Positions 46,377 through 59,600 are shown, numbered from the stretch's first letter. The stretch: DNA of 64,000 bases from Quercus robur (GCF_932294415.1 NC_065541.1:53670290-53734289); one strand, 5' to 3'. The notes: generated by a model from the sequence alone, not told the origin. Translations and numbers: made by a program.

Positions 46377-47689
46377 TCTAATCTAAATAAACTAGTGAAA
46401 AATAGTAATATCTACGGTGGGGAGTCCAAATTCTAAACTCTAAACTCAAAACCTCATAGGTAGAGGCCTAAAGTGTGGGGACAAGTGTGGACGATGAAAT
46501 CAGAACAGATCAGATCCGAGGCCTAAAGTGTGTACCTAAGTTGTGGTGGCCAAACGACCCCAGTAAAAAGATGGGTCCACACACAACACCTATAGCTAGT
46601 TAGACAGCCTGGATAGGTGGTCCACGTGTACGGTTCATGTTGAGGTTTGGTTCTTGTTTTTAATGCGATGGATTGGTCGGCCCCACCTCCAAAATTTTTC
46701 TTACGCAATGCCTATTTAGTTTAATTTAATAGCCGTTTATTGTATTTATTTTACCCTACAACTGCAAAGGTATTAGTACTATTCCCACCTTACTCATTGG
46801 CGCGTGTTCGACTGTCAATTTTTTGTTTTTCATTTTAACTTATAATTTGTATAGCTACCAAGAAAAAGAGAGGAAATTTTCCTTTTTCAGAAGAAGAGAG
46901 AGGGGGAGGATGTGAATCTAAACATTTCGGTTGGACTGTAAATCATCGTTCATGAGTTTCTTAATTCTTATATTATGACAATTGATAAAATAATAATTTA
47001 TCATATCTTAACTGATAATAATGAGTAGTACGTAATTGTACAACAAAATGAAAAATATTAAGTTTAATTGATTATATAATAGATATTTAGAATTCATGAA
47101 TTGATTTTTTTTGGGTAATACATTTAAGAGAATTGAGGTGGATAATTATGTGGCATTCATGCCATTGAAAAAACTATTTTATAGACCAAAGAATTGCGAT
47201 ATGATGCGCATTTACAATACAAGGACCACTAGGGCAACCATAAGATTCCAAAAAGTATAGTATAGAAACTATAAATCAAAAAAGAAAAGAAAAAAAAAAA
47301 AAAAGACGTCCTTTAAACAGAATGTTTTTCTTTTGAAATGGAGATAATCGTGATCTTTAAAAATGGACACCCAAGGCTTATTAATACATGGACTTGTCAA
47401 TATTCTTTCTTTGTGAGGAAGAAGCCTAGGGAAGGAGTTTGAGTACATAAAGTAAAACAATGTAAAGCATTTTTCTTCTTATATCATATTCATGCTTTGT
47501 GATATTTTTATTCTTTTGCTCCTTGAATCTAGAAAAAAAGTATCTCTTCTGCTAAAAGTCAATAATAACTTCTTGTATGTTTTTTTAGAAACAATAGTTA
47601 CTTATAGTAATTGATTTTGACAGGCTTATTAATTTAGTTAATGGCTAGTATTGTTCTTAGCTTTTAAAATTTAAGTAAATGTAATTTAT
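46377..47689. other. Spacer
   Basis: Mixed sequence with a G-box at 46623 and A runs near 47290. No gene or paired repeat recognised. Confidence 0.35.
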
Positions 47690-47895
47690 CTTTTTTTTTT
47701 TTTAGAATAAGAATAGATATTTTATTACTCAATCATGGCTATATTAGAAGCCATAATACATTCTATACTTTTTTTACAACAGGTAATAAATCAGTCCATA
47801 TTTTTGTACCCTTTAGTTCTTTAGTTGGTCTTGATAATGTATGTGCCTTACTATTCCCTAGTGTTTTTACATGTACAAGAATATATGTCTACATT
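47690..47895 (-). mobile_element. L1-type LINE 3' tail fragment
   Basis: A T run at 47690-47703 (poly-A on the minus strand) is followed by sequence reading minus as LINE RNase H tail (GNSKAHTLSRP-like) and the 3' end ATTGAGTAATAAAATATC. 5'-truncated and decayed. Confidence 0.45.
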
Positions 47896-47904
47896 CTTAA
47901 CATT

Positions 47905-48118
47905 AGAGTGTGTTTGGGTACCGCTTATTTGCTAAAGACTGAAAATTGATTGCTGAAAACATTGTAACAAAATAATTTTTGAATAGTACTGTGGGACCCA
48001 AAAATGCATTGGTATGTGCGTTTTTTTTTTTTTTGGCTGGGTCGTGAACAATGCCGTGGGACCCAGCCAAAAATGCAAACGCTGAAAACGCACACGAGTC
48101 GCTGCCCAAATGCACACT
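47905..48118. mobile_element. hAT-type MITE with central hairpin, copy 1
   Basis: Ends are GAGTGTGTTTGGGTACC and CCCAAATGCACACT. The middle holds GGCTGGGTC ... GGACCCAGCC, an inverted pair. It shares its layout with copy 2 at 56359. Target duplication is not clear here. Confidence 0.6.
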
Positions 48119-48601
48119 TAGTCACATCTAAGATAATACTTTTTTTTTTTGAGTGGTAAGAATAAATATAAATGATTTCAAATTACAAGAATGGAGATTT
48201 TTGTCCATTCTTATAATTACTCATATTCTCATGTTTGAAAAAAACTTACTAAAATAGTAATTACCCTCAGAGCTCATAAGTAAAAACAAATACTAGTAGT
48301 AACACTAAAAGCACTTATAAGTAAAAACAAATTATATCCTTGTCAATGATCATTATAAAAGCACTCACATTATACTAGCAATCCGATTAGTTGAACTAAA
48401 ATTTACATGTTCAATCTCAAAAACTACCACAAAAGACTAATTAGTCAAACTACATGCTAGCTCCAATAAACCCATTTTTAAAGTGGATTAATTTCTTTCC
48501 CATCCCTCCTCCAAGGTATGTCCCTCCGCCAAATGAACAAAAAGTTGAAAAGCATATCATTCATTGTTAGGTTAAAAATAAAAATAAAATATAAATATAA
48601 A

Positions 48602-48996
48602 TTACAAACTACTCCCTTAAAGTTTGGGAGAGTTCGGATTTTATACCATGAAATTTTAGAATTTAGATTTTACCCCTTAAAGTTCGATTTTGTTTGCATC
48701 AGCAGTCTCTTCGTCTATATTTTCAATTAGTGACATATAAACTTGTAACACATGTTTAGTTTATTCAATAAAATGATGCAACATGATCATTTTTGTAGCA
48801 AAAATAAAAAAAATGACATGATATAATAAAAATAACGTGACATCATTTTAACAAATGAACTAAACACTCATGGCAAACTTATATGACACTTTCAAAAAAT
48901 ATAGATAGATGGGTTTTAGATGCAAACAAAATAATACTTTAAGAGGTAAAATTCAAATTTTAATATTTTGGGGTGTAAAATCCAAACACACTTGTT
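48602..48996. mobile_element. Fold-back element with about 110-bp arms
   Basis: ACAAACTACTCCCTTAAAGT, GGATTTTATACC and TTTTACCCCTTAAAGTTCG at the left are mirrored at the right by GTAAAATCCAAACACACTTG and CTTTAAGAGGTAAAATTC, with TTTGTTTGCATC/GATGCAAACAAA at the inner ends. About 395 bp, no coding. Confidence 0.65.
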
Positions 48997-51067
48997 TAGT
49001 TTTGTAATTTAGCCAATATATATATTTTTATTTATTTATTTATTTATCTAATGGATTTTCCGTTCAAGGTGTTATTTTCCATGTGAACCGTACGGATATC
49101 TTCAAAAGTACCACCATGTGAGAGAGTGCTGGTTGCACCCAATTGTGGCGCGTGGAGCTATTCCTTTTTAGCTGACCAGCAATGTTGAGATGCTTATCAC
49201 CATTCACTACATCAATGGGGAATGTAGGGCCCAACCCACCACCAGTATGGAACCCCATATGTTTGTGGGCCATGGTGGCTTATAGTGATGGACCATTCAA
49301 CCCCATTAGATAATAAAGGTTGAAGACAATGGACGGTCCAGATGATCTCAATTGGAATTCAATGTTATTTTATTATGGCCGCTTTTTCTCAAGCTTTCTT
49401 TTGTGTGGGGCTTGTGGGGCCCATTTCCGTTGGCCCGTTCGAGAGGTGAGGCCCAAAAATGGTGGGTGAATTGGGTACTAGGGTCCACTTAGAAGTCGGT
49501 GAGAATTTGGAATAGGCCTGGGCCCACATTACAACAGCATACGCAATCTCATCCAATTGATTGCATTAAACATATTATGTTATATTAATCGTTTTCTCTT
49601 TTTAGGTCAAGCTAAGGCTAACCAAAAAAAAAAAAAAAAAAAAAGATCTTGGGTTCTTTACAAATTACTTTCTTTTGGAGGGGTAAACAAGAGAGAATTT
49701 TATTTAAAAAAAAATAAAAAATAAATGAGCACAAAGGGCCTACATTCAATAATTAAAAAAAAGTGCAAATTGTGCACAAAAATTATGCTTTTGCGGCCTA
49801 CAATTGAATATAATGTATAAAAATATATATGTTTTTTGGGAAATAGACCAGGGGCTGGGGACATAACACAACCGAGCAACTAGATAAAGACATTGTGATA
49901 AAAAGTTCGACATTTGCAGCCATGATTCTCCTTATTCTTTTTCACCTTCTTCAAACAATTCATTTTACACTAAACATTGTTAAGAATTTTTAACTATACT
50001 ACACAAACGTGCAGATTAGGTGTGGAAGAACTTCTCCATTGTGATTGTGACTTGGTCAAGTATGGTTTTTTCTAACCTTTATCTATTTAGTGCTGGTTGA
50101 AAAAGGCTACAAAAACATCCAAATTCTCTCAACAAAAAAGACATTTGAAGAATAAGCGGTCATGATTTTCGGAGGTTGTGACTACAAACTAAAACATCAT
50201 GTTTTGCATTTGTTGTTAACTTGTTGGTATGAATTAGATCCTCAAAATGGAGAAATTATATAGTTCTCATGGTGGACCACGTCATTTATCTACAATTTCA
50301 CTAAAAAAATTTCACCTGTTTAAAATTATCGAGTCAACTCATGATTAAACAAAAAAATTGTTAAACTAACTCAACAATTATAAATATGTGGAAGTTTTTG
50401 AGTGGAATAGTGAATAAGTAATGTGATTTACTATGAGAATCATATAATTTCTCCTCAAAATAATCTCTCCAGTAAAATATTATAGTAAAGTTGTCAATTC
50501 CATGTCGTTTCTTAGTCCAAATGTTTTGCACAAGTCTGTAAGTTTGTACAAATAATCCTCATGTTTCCCTGCTATCCAAATTCAGGTCAATTTCAATCTA
50601 TTTTAGCCCTTTTTAACATTTATTTTCTTCCAAATTATGTGAAAAAGTCAAAATTCTTTAAACATTTCTAGATTGTCTTAGTTAGTCACTAGTGTATCAG
50701 TTTGTAAAATAGGATTTTATGGACTTCTTCCATATTATGTGAGGATATGTTAAGAATTTGTATTATTAGGTAAGATCAAGTTGTTCCATTTAGTTTTTAT
50801 TTATTTGATTGATACTGTGAATTATTATTGAATTATTTGTTTTCTATATTCTTAATATACATATTAAATTTTGTGTTGATTTGATGTTATTGACTATTTG
50901 ATTTATAAATCATTATTTGTAAATACTTTAATGTTAAAAAAAATTAAGTATTTTACAGATGAGATAGCTATTGACATTCGATTGTAGGGTGTAAGGAGAG
51001 AATATAATTAAATGGGTAACTTATTAAAATAAAATCATCAAATAAAAAATTATTAATAAAAGATGGG
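48997..51067. other. Spacer with one GC-richer island
   Basis: 49060-49520 has raised GC and many TGGGCC/GGCCCA and GTGGGGCCC words but no convincing coding region. The rest is AT-rich with an A run at 49624-49644. Confidence 0.4.
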
Positions 51068-51230
51068 AAATGTTAACAAGCATTATGCGGTGTTTGTTAA
51101 GATTTTCTTATATGAGTCTCATTTAAAAAAAAAAGAAAAAAGTTGTCAAAAAAACTATCAATAAAGATAAAAAATTGCCAAAAATTGACAAAAAAAACTG
51201 TTGTTAACGGGCACTTAACACAGCCTGTAA
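51068..51230. mobile_element. Possible MITE related to 42036-42222
   Basis: GGGAAATGTTAACAAGCATT at the left, with GTTAACGGGCACTTAACACAG inverted at the right; A-rich core. Weak. Confidence 0.35.
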
Positions 51231-52160
51231 AAGATACACCACCTTTTGGGTTTAAAAGAGAAGTGGTGGGTGATTGATTTAAGGGCAGGTTGATGAAATC
51301 ATTGGGTCCAAAGAGGGAAACCCACCCCCCAAAAAACACTCCCTGAAACCTCTTTATGAAACTATTAAAAGTGTGAATAAGGTGCAGAACAAAGCCCACA
51401 ACTTAGATAGTTAGATCTAACCGATATCCAACATGTATAAAAATAATAATAACCCCAAAAAGGATAATTGTTATTGAAAAAAATTGTGTTATACTTTTTT
51501 CGAGAAGATATTTTTTTTTTGTTATACTGAACAAACTAGAGCGATCCTTGAAATGAAATTCAAATAAAAAAGTATAAATATTGGCATTTATTCATTTTGT
51601 TCCAAAAAACTAATAATAGGAGCTGTATCTATCTATTTTATTAATAATAAGCCTGTTTGAGTTTCATTATTTTGCGTACTAAAATATTTTTACACAACTA
51701 TTTTTTAATTTTTAATTTTTTTTATACAAAATAGAAATTTCATTTTAACTTAATCTAAGTGAATATGTGTGTGAAACTCCTCCTTGCAAACTTGAACTTC
51801 GGTCTTTACCCCCCACTTCCCACACCTCACTCTTTTAGTTAGATAATTTTAAATTTAAAAACACAGGTTAAAATAATAATTTGCTATTTTAAAATTTTTT
51901 TTATAACTTTTAGGCTTTCAAACCTTTATCAACTTCCCTTGTAGAGAAAAATCCTAAAAATTAGGATAGTTTATCTGCCTCACTTTAATAGTACAATAAA
52001 GAATTGAAATGGGCCTCAGAAGAGGCCTGTTTATTCGAAATAGTCATGGTGTTTTACAGTTTGAACCATATATATTTGGTTGGTGTGGCAGCCTTGACAG
52101 GGTGAGGTGAAATTGATGAGAACCCAATCGGCCCAAACCCGACAGTACTACCCGCCGAAC
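51231..52160. other. AT-rich spacer before the ataxin-10 gene
   Basis: No gene, RNA gene or paired repeat recognised. The stretch 52020-52160 is probably the ataxin-10 promoter. Confidence 0.35.
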
Positions 52161-52167
52161 CACAGGT

Positions 52168-52199
<32 letters not shown>

Positions 52200-53258
52200 G
52201 CTCTGCCATATTGGATTTTGTTTCTTGTTCAATCCCTCCATGTTTTTGTGCTGGGTAATTTTTTTTTTTTTTGATGATGTTTGTGTATGGGGCATTGAAT
52301 TTGAGGGACTTTTGTTCTCAAAATTTGTCTCTTGAATTGTTGCTCACAATGTGTTTGTTAGAATGCTTGAGTGAATGAGGATTGTTGAATTTGTGGGAAT
52401 TTGGACTTGGTGGGTGTAGACTGGAAAATCAAATTATGAGTTTCCTTCTTGTTGATTTTTAAAAATTATTCTTATGGGCTGTTGTAGTGAGGAAAATCAA
52501 ATTATCTCTTCCCTTCCTGTTGATTTGAACATGCTTTCTTTTTGTCATGAAAAGTTGGTTATGTGGGTTGGTGTCCATTTGTTTCAACTTTCAAGTTTTA
52601 TTCACAGAAAAAATTGTGATTTTCCATACAAGCCAAAAATTGGAAAGTGTTTTTCAAATGCATTTTTAGGAATGGAATCATACATTGGAAAACAAGTAGC
52701 TTTTACGCCGAAATGAATGGTGCCAGGTGGCTAAGTTTGCTTGCCGGTTCCCTGGTAGCTGATTGAAGAGAAATGGCATGCCATATGGTCTCTTCATTTG
52801 TGTTGTATAGGGACCAAATTAGGAAATTACAATTTTCAGCCCAGAAATTCGAATATGTGCTAAGGACCAAAGTGTGTTTTTACTTTTTAGGCTAAAAATA
52901 TGTAAAAATAAAATTTTTGAATACTATTTATTGTGATCTCTCTGCACATTATCGACAAACACCTTTGAAGTGTATGTGAGTCTTTGTGAAAACTTACTGA
53001 CATGTATCCCAGAAGTTTTGCCGACTTTGTGTTTGTTTATTCCATATGCTATAATTTTGCTGTACTACCTATCAAAAAAACATGTTATAATTTTTTTGTA
53101 CCGTTTTGTGAACATCTTATTAGAACTTGTTTATTGAAGTGGTTTTCATTGTTTGGCACCAATTTCTGCAGGACAAATCATTTCATTCGCCACTGAAAAT
53201 TTTATTGTTTTAGTAGATTTTGCAAATCAAACTGAAAAGCTCTTAGTTGAAGTAATTA
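52168..53258 (+). promoter_or_regulatory. Ataxin-10 gene leader with (CT)n and probable 5' UTR intron
   Basis: A (CT)n run at 52168-52194 and CTCTGCTCTGCCATATTGG fit a plant 5' UTR. A GT-AG intron from about 52253 (GGTAATTTTT) to 53172 (TTTCTGCAG) would join this leader to the sequence before the start codon. This is inference from splice-like sites. The open frame at 52474-52716 then lies in the intron. Confidence 0.35.
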
Positions 53259-54852
53259 ATGGGTGATGCCTCATTGGTGGAGTTGTCTATCCCACAAGAT
53301 GTCCTCCAACCATTGTTGAGTGCTTCAAACTCATCTTCTTTGGAAGAAACCTTAGAAAATCTTATAGAAGCTTCAAGGACTGATGTTGGCCGCTCGGGCC
53401 TTGCTTCCAAGAACATCCTTCCCATAGTTCTTCAGCTTAGTCAGAATCTCCCTTACCCTTCTGGTCGTCACCTTCTCTTATCATCTTTGAAGCTCCTCAG
53501 AAATCTGTGTGCCGGAGAAGTTGCAAATCAAGATGCTTTTGTTGAACAAAATGGAGTTGGTGTTGTTTCAAATATTTTGAGTTCTGCTGGGCTCTTGTCT
53601 GATCCAGATTATGGGACCATTCGTATGGGGTTGCAGGTTTTGGCCAATGTTTCTTTGGCTGGAGAAGAACATCAGCGTGCTATTTGGCGTAAATTTTTTC
53701 CAGATGAGTTTGTTGCTCTTGCAAGAGTCCGTAGCCAGGAGACTTGTGATCCACTGTGTATGGTTATTTATGCTTGTTGTGATGGATGCCCTGGATTGGA
53801 TGCAGAACTTTGTGGTGACTTTGGTTTGCCTATTGTGGAGGAAATTGTAAGGACTGCTTGTGTAGGTAAATCTGGATGTCTTTTTGATTGTAAAATTTTG
53901 TTTTAATTTGACGTGATCTGTATCTGTTTGAACTACATTTTTGTGTCCTATTTTTTCTGGTGTCTTAACAGCTGGCTTTAGAGAGGAATGGTTGAAGTTG
54001 ATCCTTTCCAAAATCTGCTTAGAAGGACCTCACTTTCCTCCATTGTTTTTGAAATTATGCCTTTTTGGTGCCTCTTCAAATGGTGAAGACATTGAATTTA
54101 GAAATGATCTTTTTTCGTCCGAACATGCGTTTCTTTTGAAGATTGTATCAGAGATCTTGAATGAGAGATTAAATGATATTACTGTTCCTAATGAATTCAC
54201 ATCATGTGTTTTTGGGATATTCAAGAGATCTGTTGGAGTTACTAATTCTGTTTTGCAATGCAAGTCTGGTCTTCCAACAGGCTCGACTGCGATTGATGTT
54301 CTTGGATATTCGCTCATCATTTTGAGAGATATTTGTGCCGGCAAGAGGAGTCTGGGAAGCTCAAAGGAGGATGATTCAATGGATGCTGTTGATATGCTAC
54401 TATCTTCTGGACTAGTAGAAATGCTTTTATGCTTGCTTGGTGAGCTTGAGCCCCCAACCATAATAAGGAAAGGCCTCAAACAAGGTGAAAACCAAGACAG
54501 TTCAAGTTCTTATTCATTGAAGCCTTGTCCTTACAGAGGATTTAGGAGAGACATTGTTGCAGTCATTGGAAATTGTGCATTCGGAAGGAAGCAAGTACAA
54601 GATGAGATTAGACAGAAGAATGGGATTCTTCTGCTTTTACAACAGTGTGTTACTGATGAAGATAATCCATTCTTGAGGGAATGGGGCATTTGGACTGTGA
54701 GAAATTTATTGGAAGGGAGTACAGAAAACCAACATGCAGTAGCAGAGTTGGAGCTTCAAGGATCTGTTGAGGTGCCTGAATTAACTGGACTTGGTCTTCG
54801 AGTGGAGGTGGATCCAAAAACTCGACATGCAAAGCTTGTAAATATCTCATGA
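53259..54852 (+). CDS. ATXN10: Ataxin-10 homologue (armadillo-like protein)
   Basis: Plant ataxin-10 homologues are cytosolic armadillo-like repeat proteins; the Arabidopsis one is linked to embryo development (MEE50). Exons 53259-53865 and 53972-54852 join by a GT-AG intron in the Val codon (GTA G|CT GGC) and give 495 residues, near the family length. Leucine-rich helical repeats fill the protein (for example HLLLSSLKLLRNLCAGEVAN and GLQVLANVSLAGEEHQRAIW). The C-terminal ataxin-10 domain is clear: KPCPYRGFRRDIVAVIGNCA, then NGILLLLQQCVTDEDNPFLR and REWGIWTVRNLLEGSTENQ. The first ATG (MGDASLVELSIPQDVLQPLL) follows stops in frame. No damage seen. The molecular role in plants is not settled. 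Confidence 0.92.
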
Positions 54853-55110
54853 AAAAGTTCCAAGCTGCAAAAAGAGCTTGGCTTGGCTGGAGTTGATAAC
54901 TGTGTAGGATGAAATTTCATGCTCATGCATGATATGAATTTGGTGTCAGGTTTTCATTTACTAGTTAGTAACTCCACCCAAGCATCATTCTTTTCTCTGA
55001 TTGTAGTTTCATGTTTTGTGTAGAATGGGAATATTGAGGATGAAGCTAATTTATAGTGAACTTTTGGTAGATACATACATTAGAGCAAGAGGTGGATTGA
55101 ATTGTTTCAC

Positions 55111-55149
<39 letters not shown>

Positions 55150-55430
55150 TGAATTGAGATATATCTTTAAATCTGTACTGTCATATCTAGTTCTGTTTAC
55201 TGTCTCTAGATTTTAAAAGAAAAAAAAAAGTTTTGTTTTGTCTCCGTTGTAAACTGTCTCTATTGTAAGAGCTTGACGCATCTCCTTCAGCTTTTGCGTT
55301 AACAGAAGGCGTAGAACTCTGTGTGTGTGTGTAGTGTTGACTGGGTATGTATCCTTGTTGGAGTTGTCATTTGCTGTATTGATGTTGTGCCTTTAGGACG
55401 TTAAAACTTGCAGTGAAGTTCATTTTTGCG
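54853..55430 (+). other. Ataxin-10 3' UTR and spacer
   Basis: After the stop comes a likely 3' UTR, then a 35-base A run at 55111-55145 and a (GT)n stretch near 55320. A degraded poly-A-bearing insert is possible but no body is recognisable. Confidence 0.4.
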
Positions 55431-55996
55431 AGTTTGCATAGCTAGGCTTCTGAAATATTAGCTCTTAGCGCATGAGGAAATAAGTGTGCTACAGAACACA
55501 ATTACATTACTTCCAGGATGAGAGCAGTCATAGGTAAGAATATCCCAATTTAAGGGACAGAAAAGGGAATCATGATCCAAATTTCTGGCAGTTTGCATAA
55601 GCATATCTGGACTTCGGAAATATTAACATGCAGTACATTTTTATATATAAAAAAGTGTCACAAACAACACATGCGTTAATTCCAAGATGAGGGGACAAAA
55701 TTGGGATCCAGTCATTGCCTAACATTGTGAACTTTCTTCTTCCCTTATCATGAACCAAATTTCTGGGCAGTTTGCGTTAAGGCAAATCTGGACTCTCTGA
55801 AATATTAACTCGTAGAGCATGAAAGAAAAAGAAAAAGAGAAAGTGCCACCAGCAGCACAGATATCTTACTTCTAAGATGATGGTTGTCACAGATAACACA
55901 ATCCTAATTTACAGGACCAAAAAGGAATGAGCAATGGATAGGAATTTCTTAATATTGTGATCTTTCTCCTTCCCTCATCATGACCTGAATGCTCCA
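55431..55996. repeat. Degenerate tandem repeat, 160-180-bp unit, three copies
   Basis: AGTTTGCATAAGCATATCTG, CTGAAATATTAACTC, CTTCCAAGATGA, TTTACAGGACCAAAAAG and CCCTCATCATGACC recur starting at 55431, 55590 and 55769. It fills the gap between two convergent genes. Confidence 0.7.
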
Positions 55997-56358
55997 AGAA
56001 ACAGGAGTTTTCAGAAAGAAGCAAATTCAATGGCAAGCTGCATCTAAAAACTTATCGAACTGTAAAGTTTCAGAGTGAATTGTAACCTGTAACTTTTTGC
56101 TCTTTTTCAAAGAAAAAAACTGCACTTGTATAAACTCTTCCCTCTTACCATAAACTTTTTGTCGGAGAGTTGTAAAGAATGTATACTTTCAAACATTTCA
56201 AGTTGGACTTTGAACACATACAAAAACCTGACTGATTCTTTGTGTGAGTATATTACACTGAAATATACAATAAACTACAAAAAAATTGCAACACTATACT
56301 ACTAAAACAAGAGGAAAATGGAAAAAGAGCTGTACACCATCGTGAGATTTGGACATAT

Positions 56359-56536
56359 GGAGTGTGTTTAGATACCTCTTATTTGTTGAAAACTGAAAAC
56401 TTATTGCTGAATAATGTTGTAGGACCCATAAAACACTGTTGCTGCGTTTGTTGGGGGTTGGCTGGTCCATGAACAGTGACATGGGACCAGCCAAAAAAAC
56501 GCAAAACGCACGTTCATCCCTGGGCAAACGCACACA
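56359..56536. mobile_element. hAT-type MITE with central hairpin, copy 2
   Basis: Ends GAGTGTGTTTAGATACC and GGGCAAACGCACACA, with GGACATAT before and TGACATAT after (7 of 8 match, hAT-size duplication). The centre has a perfect hairpin GGCTGGTCC ... GGACCAGCC. It lies just past the PLD stop codon, so may be in its 3' UTR. Confidence 0.65.
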
Positions 56537-56624
56537 TGACATATAAATGTGAAAAACTTGATCATACTCCGTAATTTCTTTCTCATCTAAATTTGCTAGC
56601 AAGTAGAAGCTGGAAATGAGCTGC

Positions 56625-59600
56625 TCAGATGGTTAGATTCTCCTGAATGGCAAGAAATGAACCAACTATACTTCCTCCAACATCTGGGAAAGTTTCACAT
56701 CCAGGAAGGGGCTTCACCTTGCCCTTCCGATCAACTTCAACTGGGTATTTTAATAGGTGGCCTGTCATCTCTATGATCTCATTGGCTGCAAATTGTTTCC
56801 AGTTCATCTCTCCCAGTGATCTTACTCTTCTCACACAATCAAGAGACTCTGGTTGTTTGAAGTGGTCTTCAGTAAATCCAAGATGTTCTGCCCATAATGA
56901 CATCCTATATCCATAAATCTATGAAATACACATTCACATGAAACAGAAAGTCAGTTATTGTAAGTCCAGTTAAAAACCAGTAAGAGTGATGAAATAGTAG
57001 CATCTAGGACAGCAACAAACAAATTAAGTTCTTTCATATCCCTTAAATGTTTTACTACTCATTGTTTTTGGTATATCTAGGTTGTTATAAATTTCATTAT
57101 TTTTTGTGGCAGTACCACCTTCCTTGGAATTGACACTACTTTTGTTTTGCATATTAGTCCAATCTAGAAATTTTAAGTAACTTTACTGAAAAAAAAATTC
57201 ATTCCCTGGTACCCTCAGCTTTGGAGAAAATTCTTGGCTGGGAATTACCTTATTGAAAGATGTATTATTTGGTGGATTGGTCTTATATGTGCAAATGTAT
57301 GGCTGGAGAAGCTGATATAGCGAGCATAGAAGTTCTTTTGCTTGCAATACAGCTCCTCTTTGTTTAAAATTGACCATATGGAGGGAGAGGAATAATTGAA
57401 CATTCAATGGTATGGAGCTCTTTGTTATTGGGTTGAAGTCGGTGAATTTGAGATTGTTGTTCGAGCGGTCCTGCACCCTTTGGTGAAAATGACATGCATT
57501 ATGTTGCAGATTTTCTCTCTTTGCGATTATAATCTTTTGATTATGTAATTTTTTTAGGAGAATCCTCTGTAATTTTTCACCCTTTGGTTAAACAAGAAAT
57601 GATATTCACTGGAACATCAAACTGCACAAGTAACTTCAAGAAAAAAATGAGTGCATTTACTCTAGGAAACAATATTCACTCCATCATTGTGGTTTAATGA
57701 GTTTGGTACATTTTGATTGAAATCACAATGTCACAACTGAAAACTTTTTCAATGTGTCCCAGTGTAGGTTCTCTAAAAGAGAAATTTTTTAAGAAATGTC
57801 TATGGTTAAATAAACCATTGATTATGGACCTAATTGGAAAATCATATCACACTGTTTAAAGATTGAAGCTAGATTAAATTTTATGGATGTAGGCCTTCTT
57901 GCTTCCCCTAGATCTTATGTCCATGTGATCATGTGACTTACATAGTAACTGAACTACTAAACGATTTTTTTGATATTTTTACATTTTAAACAGCAAAAAA
58001 TTATCTTTTATTTTCAAGAAATCTAAAATTTTAAGCTGTTCCTGTTCCTGGTTAATTCCAAAATATTTCCAGTTCCATGCAATTGAAAATGAAGAGCCAA
58101 AAGGTTTCAAAAAAAAAAAAAAAAATTTTTTTTTTTTTGGGAGAGCCAAAATTATATCAGCTTAGGATACAACAATAAAATAAATGATTCTGTTGAGTGT
58201 TCAATTACGCCTAAAGATGGTCCTAAAGTTTGAGATCCCATGCAGACATGAAATTGTTGTATTTCAATTTTTCTGTTACCATGAATGCTTTTCTGGTATT
58301 GCAATTTTTGTAGAAAGTTAATAAAGGGTTTAAAAGTTATTCATAACATCCAGGAACTACATAAACTACTACATGTAAAAGAAGCAGTTTTTTTATCAAC
58401 ATGAATAGCAAATCAGAAGCTGCTGAATAAGCTTGTCTCCGATATCTTTCTATTTCAACCAAACAACATTCCAGTGAAAAACATAATCAGTTAATATCTA
58501 TATCTAAACTTTCAGACAAAAAGATATACCCTTCCCCTGAAAAACCTTGGAAATGAATCTTCCCAACCTTTTTATGGCAAAGAGGAAAGATTTTATTTGC
58601 TTTTCCCAGAATTTGTTTAAAGTGAAATGCTCTTTCTTTTTTTTTCCTCTTTTTTTTTGAGAAAGGGAGGGGGGGAGAGGATATCAACATTTGAGAAAAC
58701 ATAATACTTTCTAATTTTTCTCTTTTTTGTTTTGATTTGTTTGTTTGTTTGTTTTTTTTTGTATATTAGCAGTCCCTTTTTCTGTAAATAAATTACCACT
58801 GTTGAGTTTCTGCATTTGACTGCAAAACCAAAAAAGAAAAATAAGTGTTTCTATGATCAAACAGCTCCTTAAGTAACTAAGGTTACCTGTCCATGCGGAT
58901 CAGAATATTTTCTTGCCCAGGTATGGTTTGGTTGATATGCTCCCATTGCAATCTCAGTGTCTCTTGTGCCCTCCATGGAGCGCTGGTTGATGTTTGCAGA
59001 ACCCACTATTATGTATTCGTCATCAACTATCATGCCCTTTGAATGAACATAAATCATAAATCGCCGGTTTTTTCGACTCTGTGCCTGGCAACACCAATAT
59101 ACAACACATATATAAGTACATTTACTGAATAAGAGCATGTCTGAGACTCTGAGGAACCAGAAGAACAATAGTTAGGAACGTTTCTAAGGATCAAAGAAGT
59201 ATCTTGAGTTCAAACATGCTCCAGACAAAAGTTCAATGATTATATGTACATTATATAATATATGTATGAAACATCACATACAGAATCTGAAAGATTCTCT
59301 ACTTATACACTAGAAGAAGGTCTCTCCTGTGAATAAGAACAAGTGGTCCTAAAACTGATGGCTAAAATATTAATCACTTTTAGAGGAAGAGAGACCTGAG
59401 GAGTGTTAGCTGGAGGACTTCCAGGCACTGTAGTGTCATATCCATCTATGGCTTCACGGTTGCCAAGGCAGAAGAAGTTCAGATAATCTTGTGGTGAGTA
59501 TGCTTCCTCAAGCCCAACCTCCACCAAAGCCCTGTAGATGGTCTCATACATCATTTGCATTGTTTTATTCTGCAATAATCAATAATAACTCAAGATCAAG

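Noticed and set aside
47903-48125. Three overlapping short frames
   Set aside because: All lie within the hAT-type MITE and have no coding meaning.
52474-52716. 80-codon frame before the ataxin-10 start
   Set aside because: No family resemblance; it probably lies in a 5' UTR intron.
53568-54479. Antisense frames over the ataxin-10 gene
   Set aside because: Shadows of the real exons, which match the family in the other strand.
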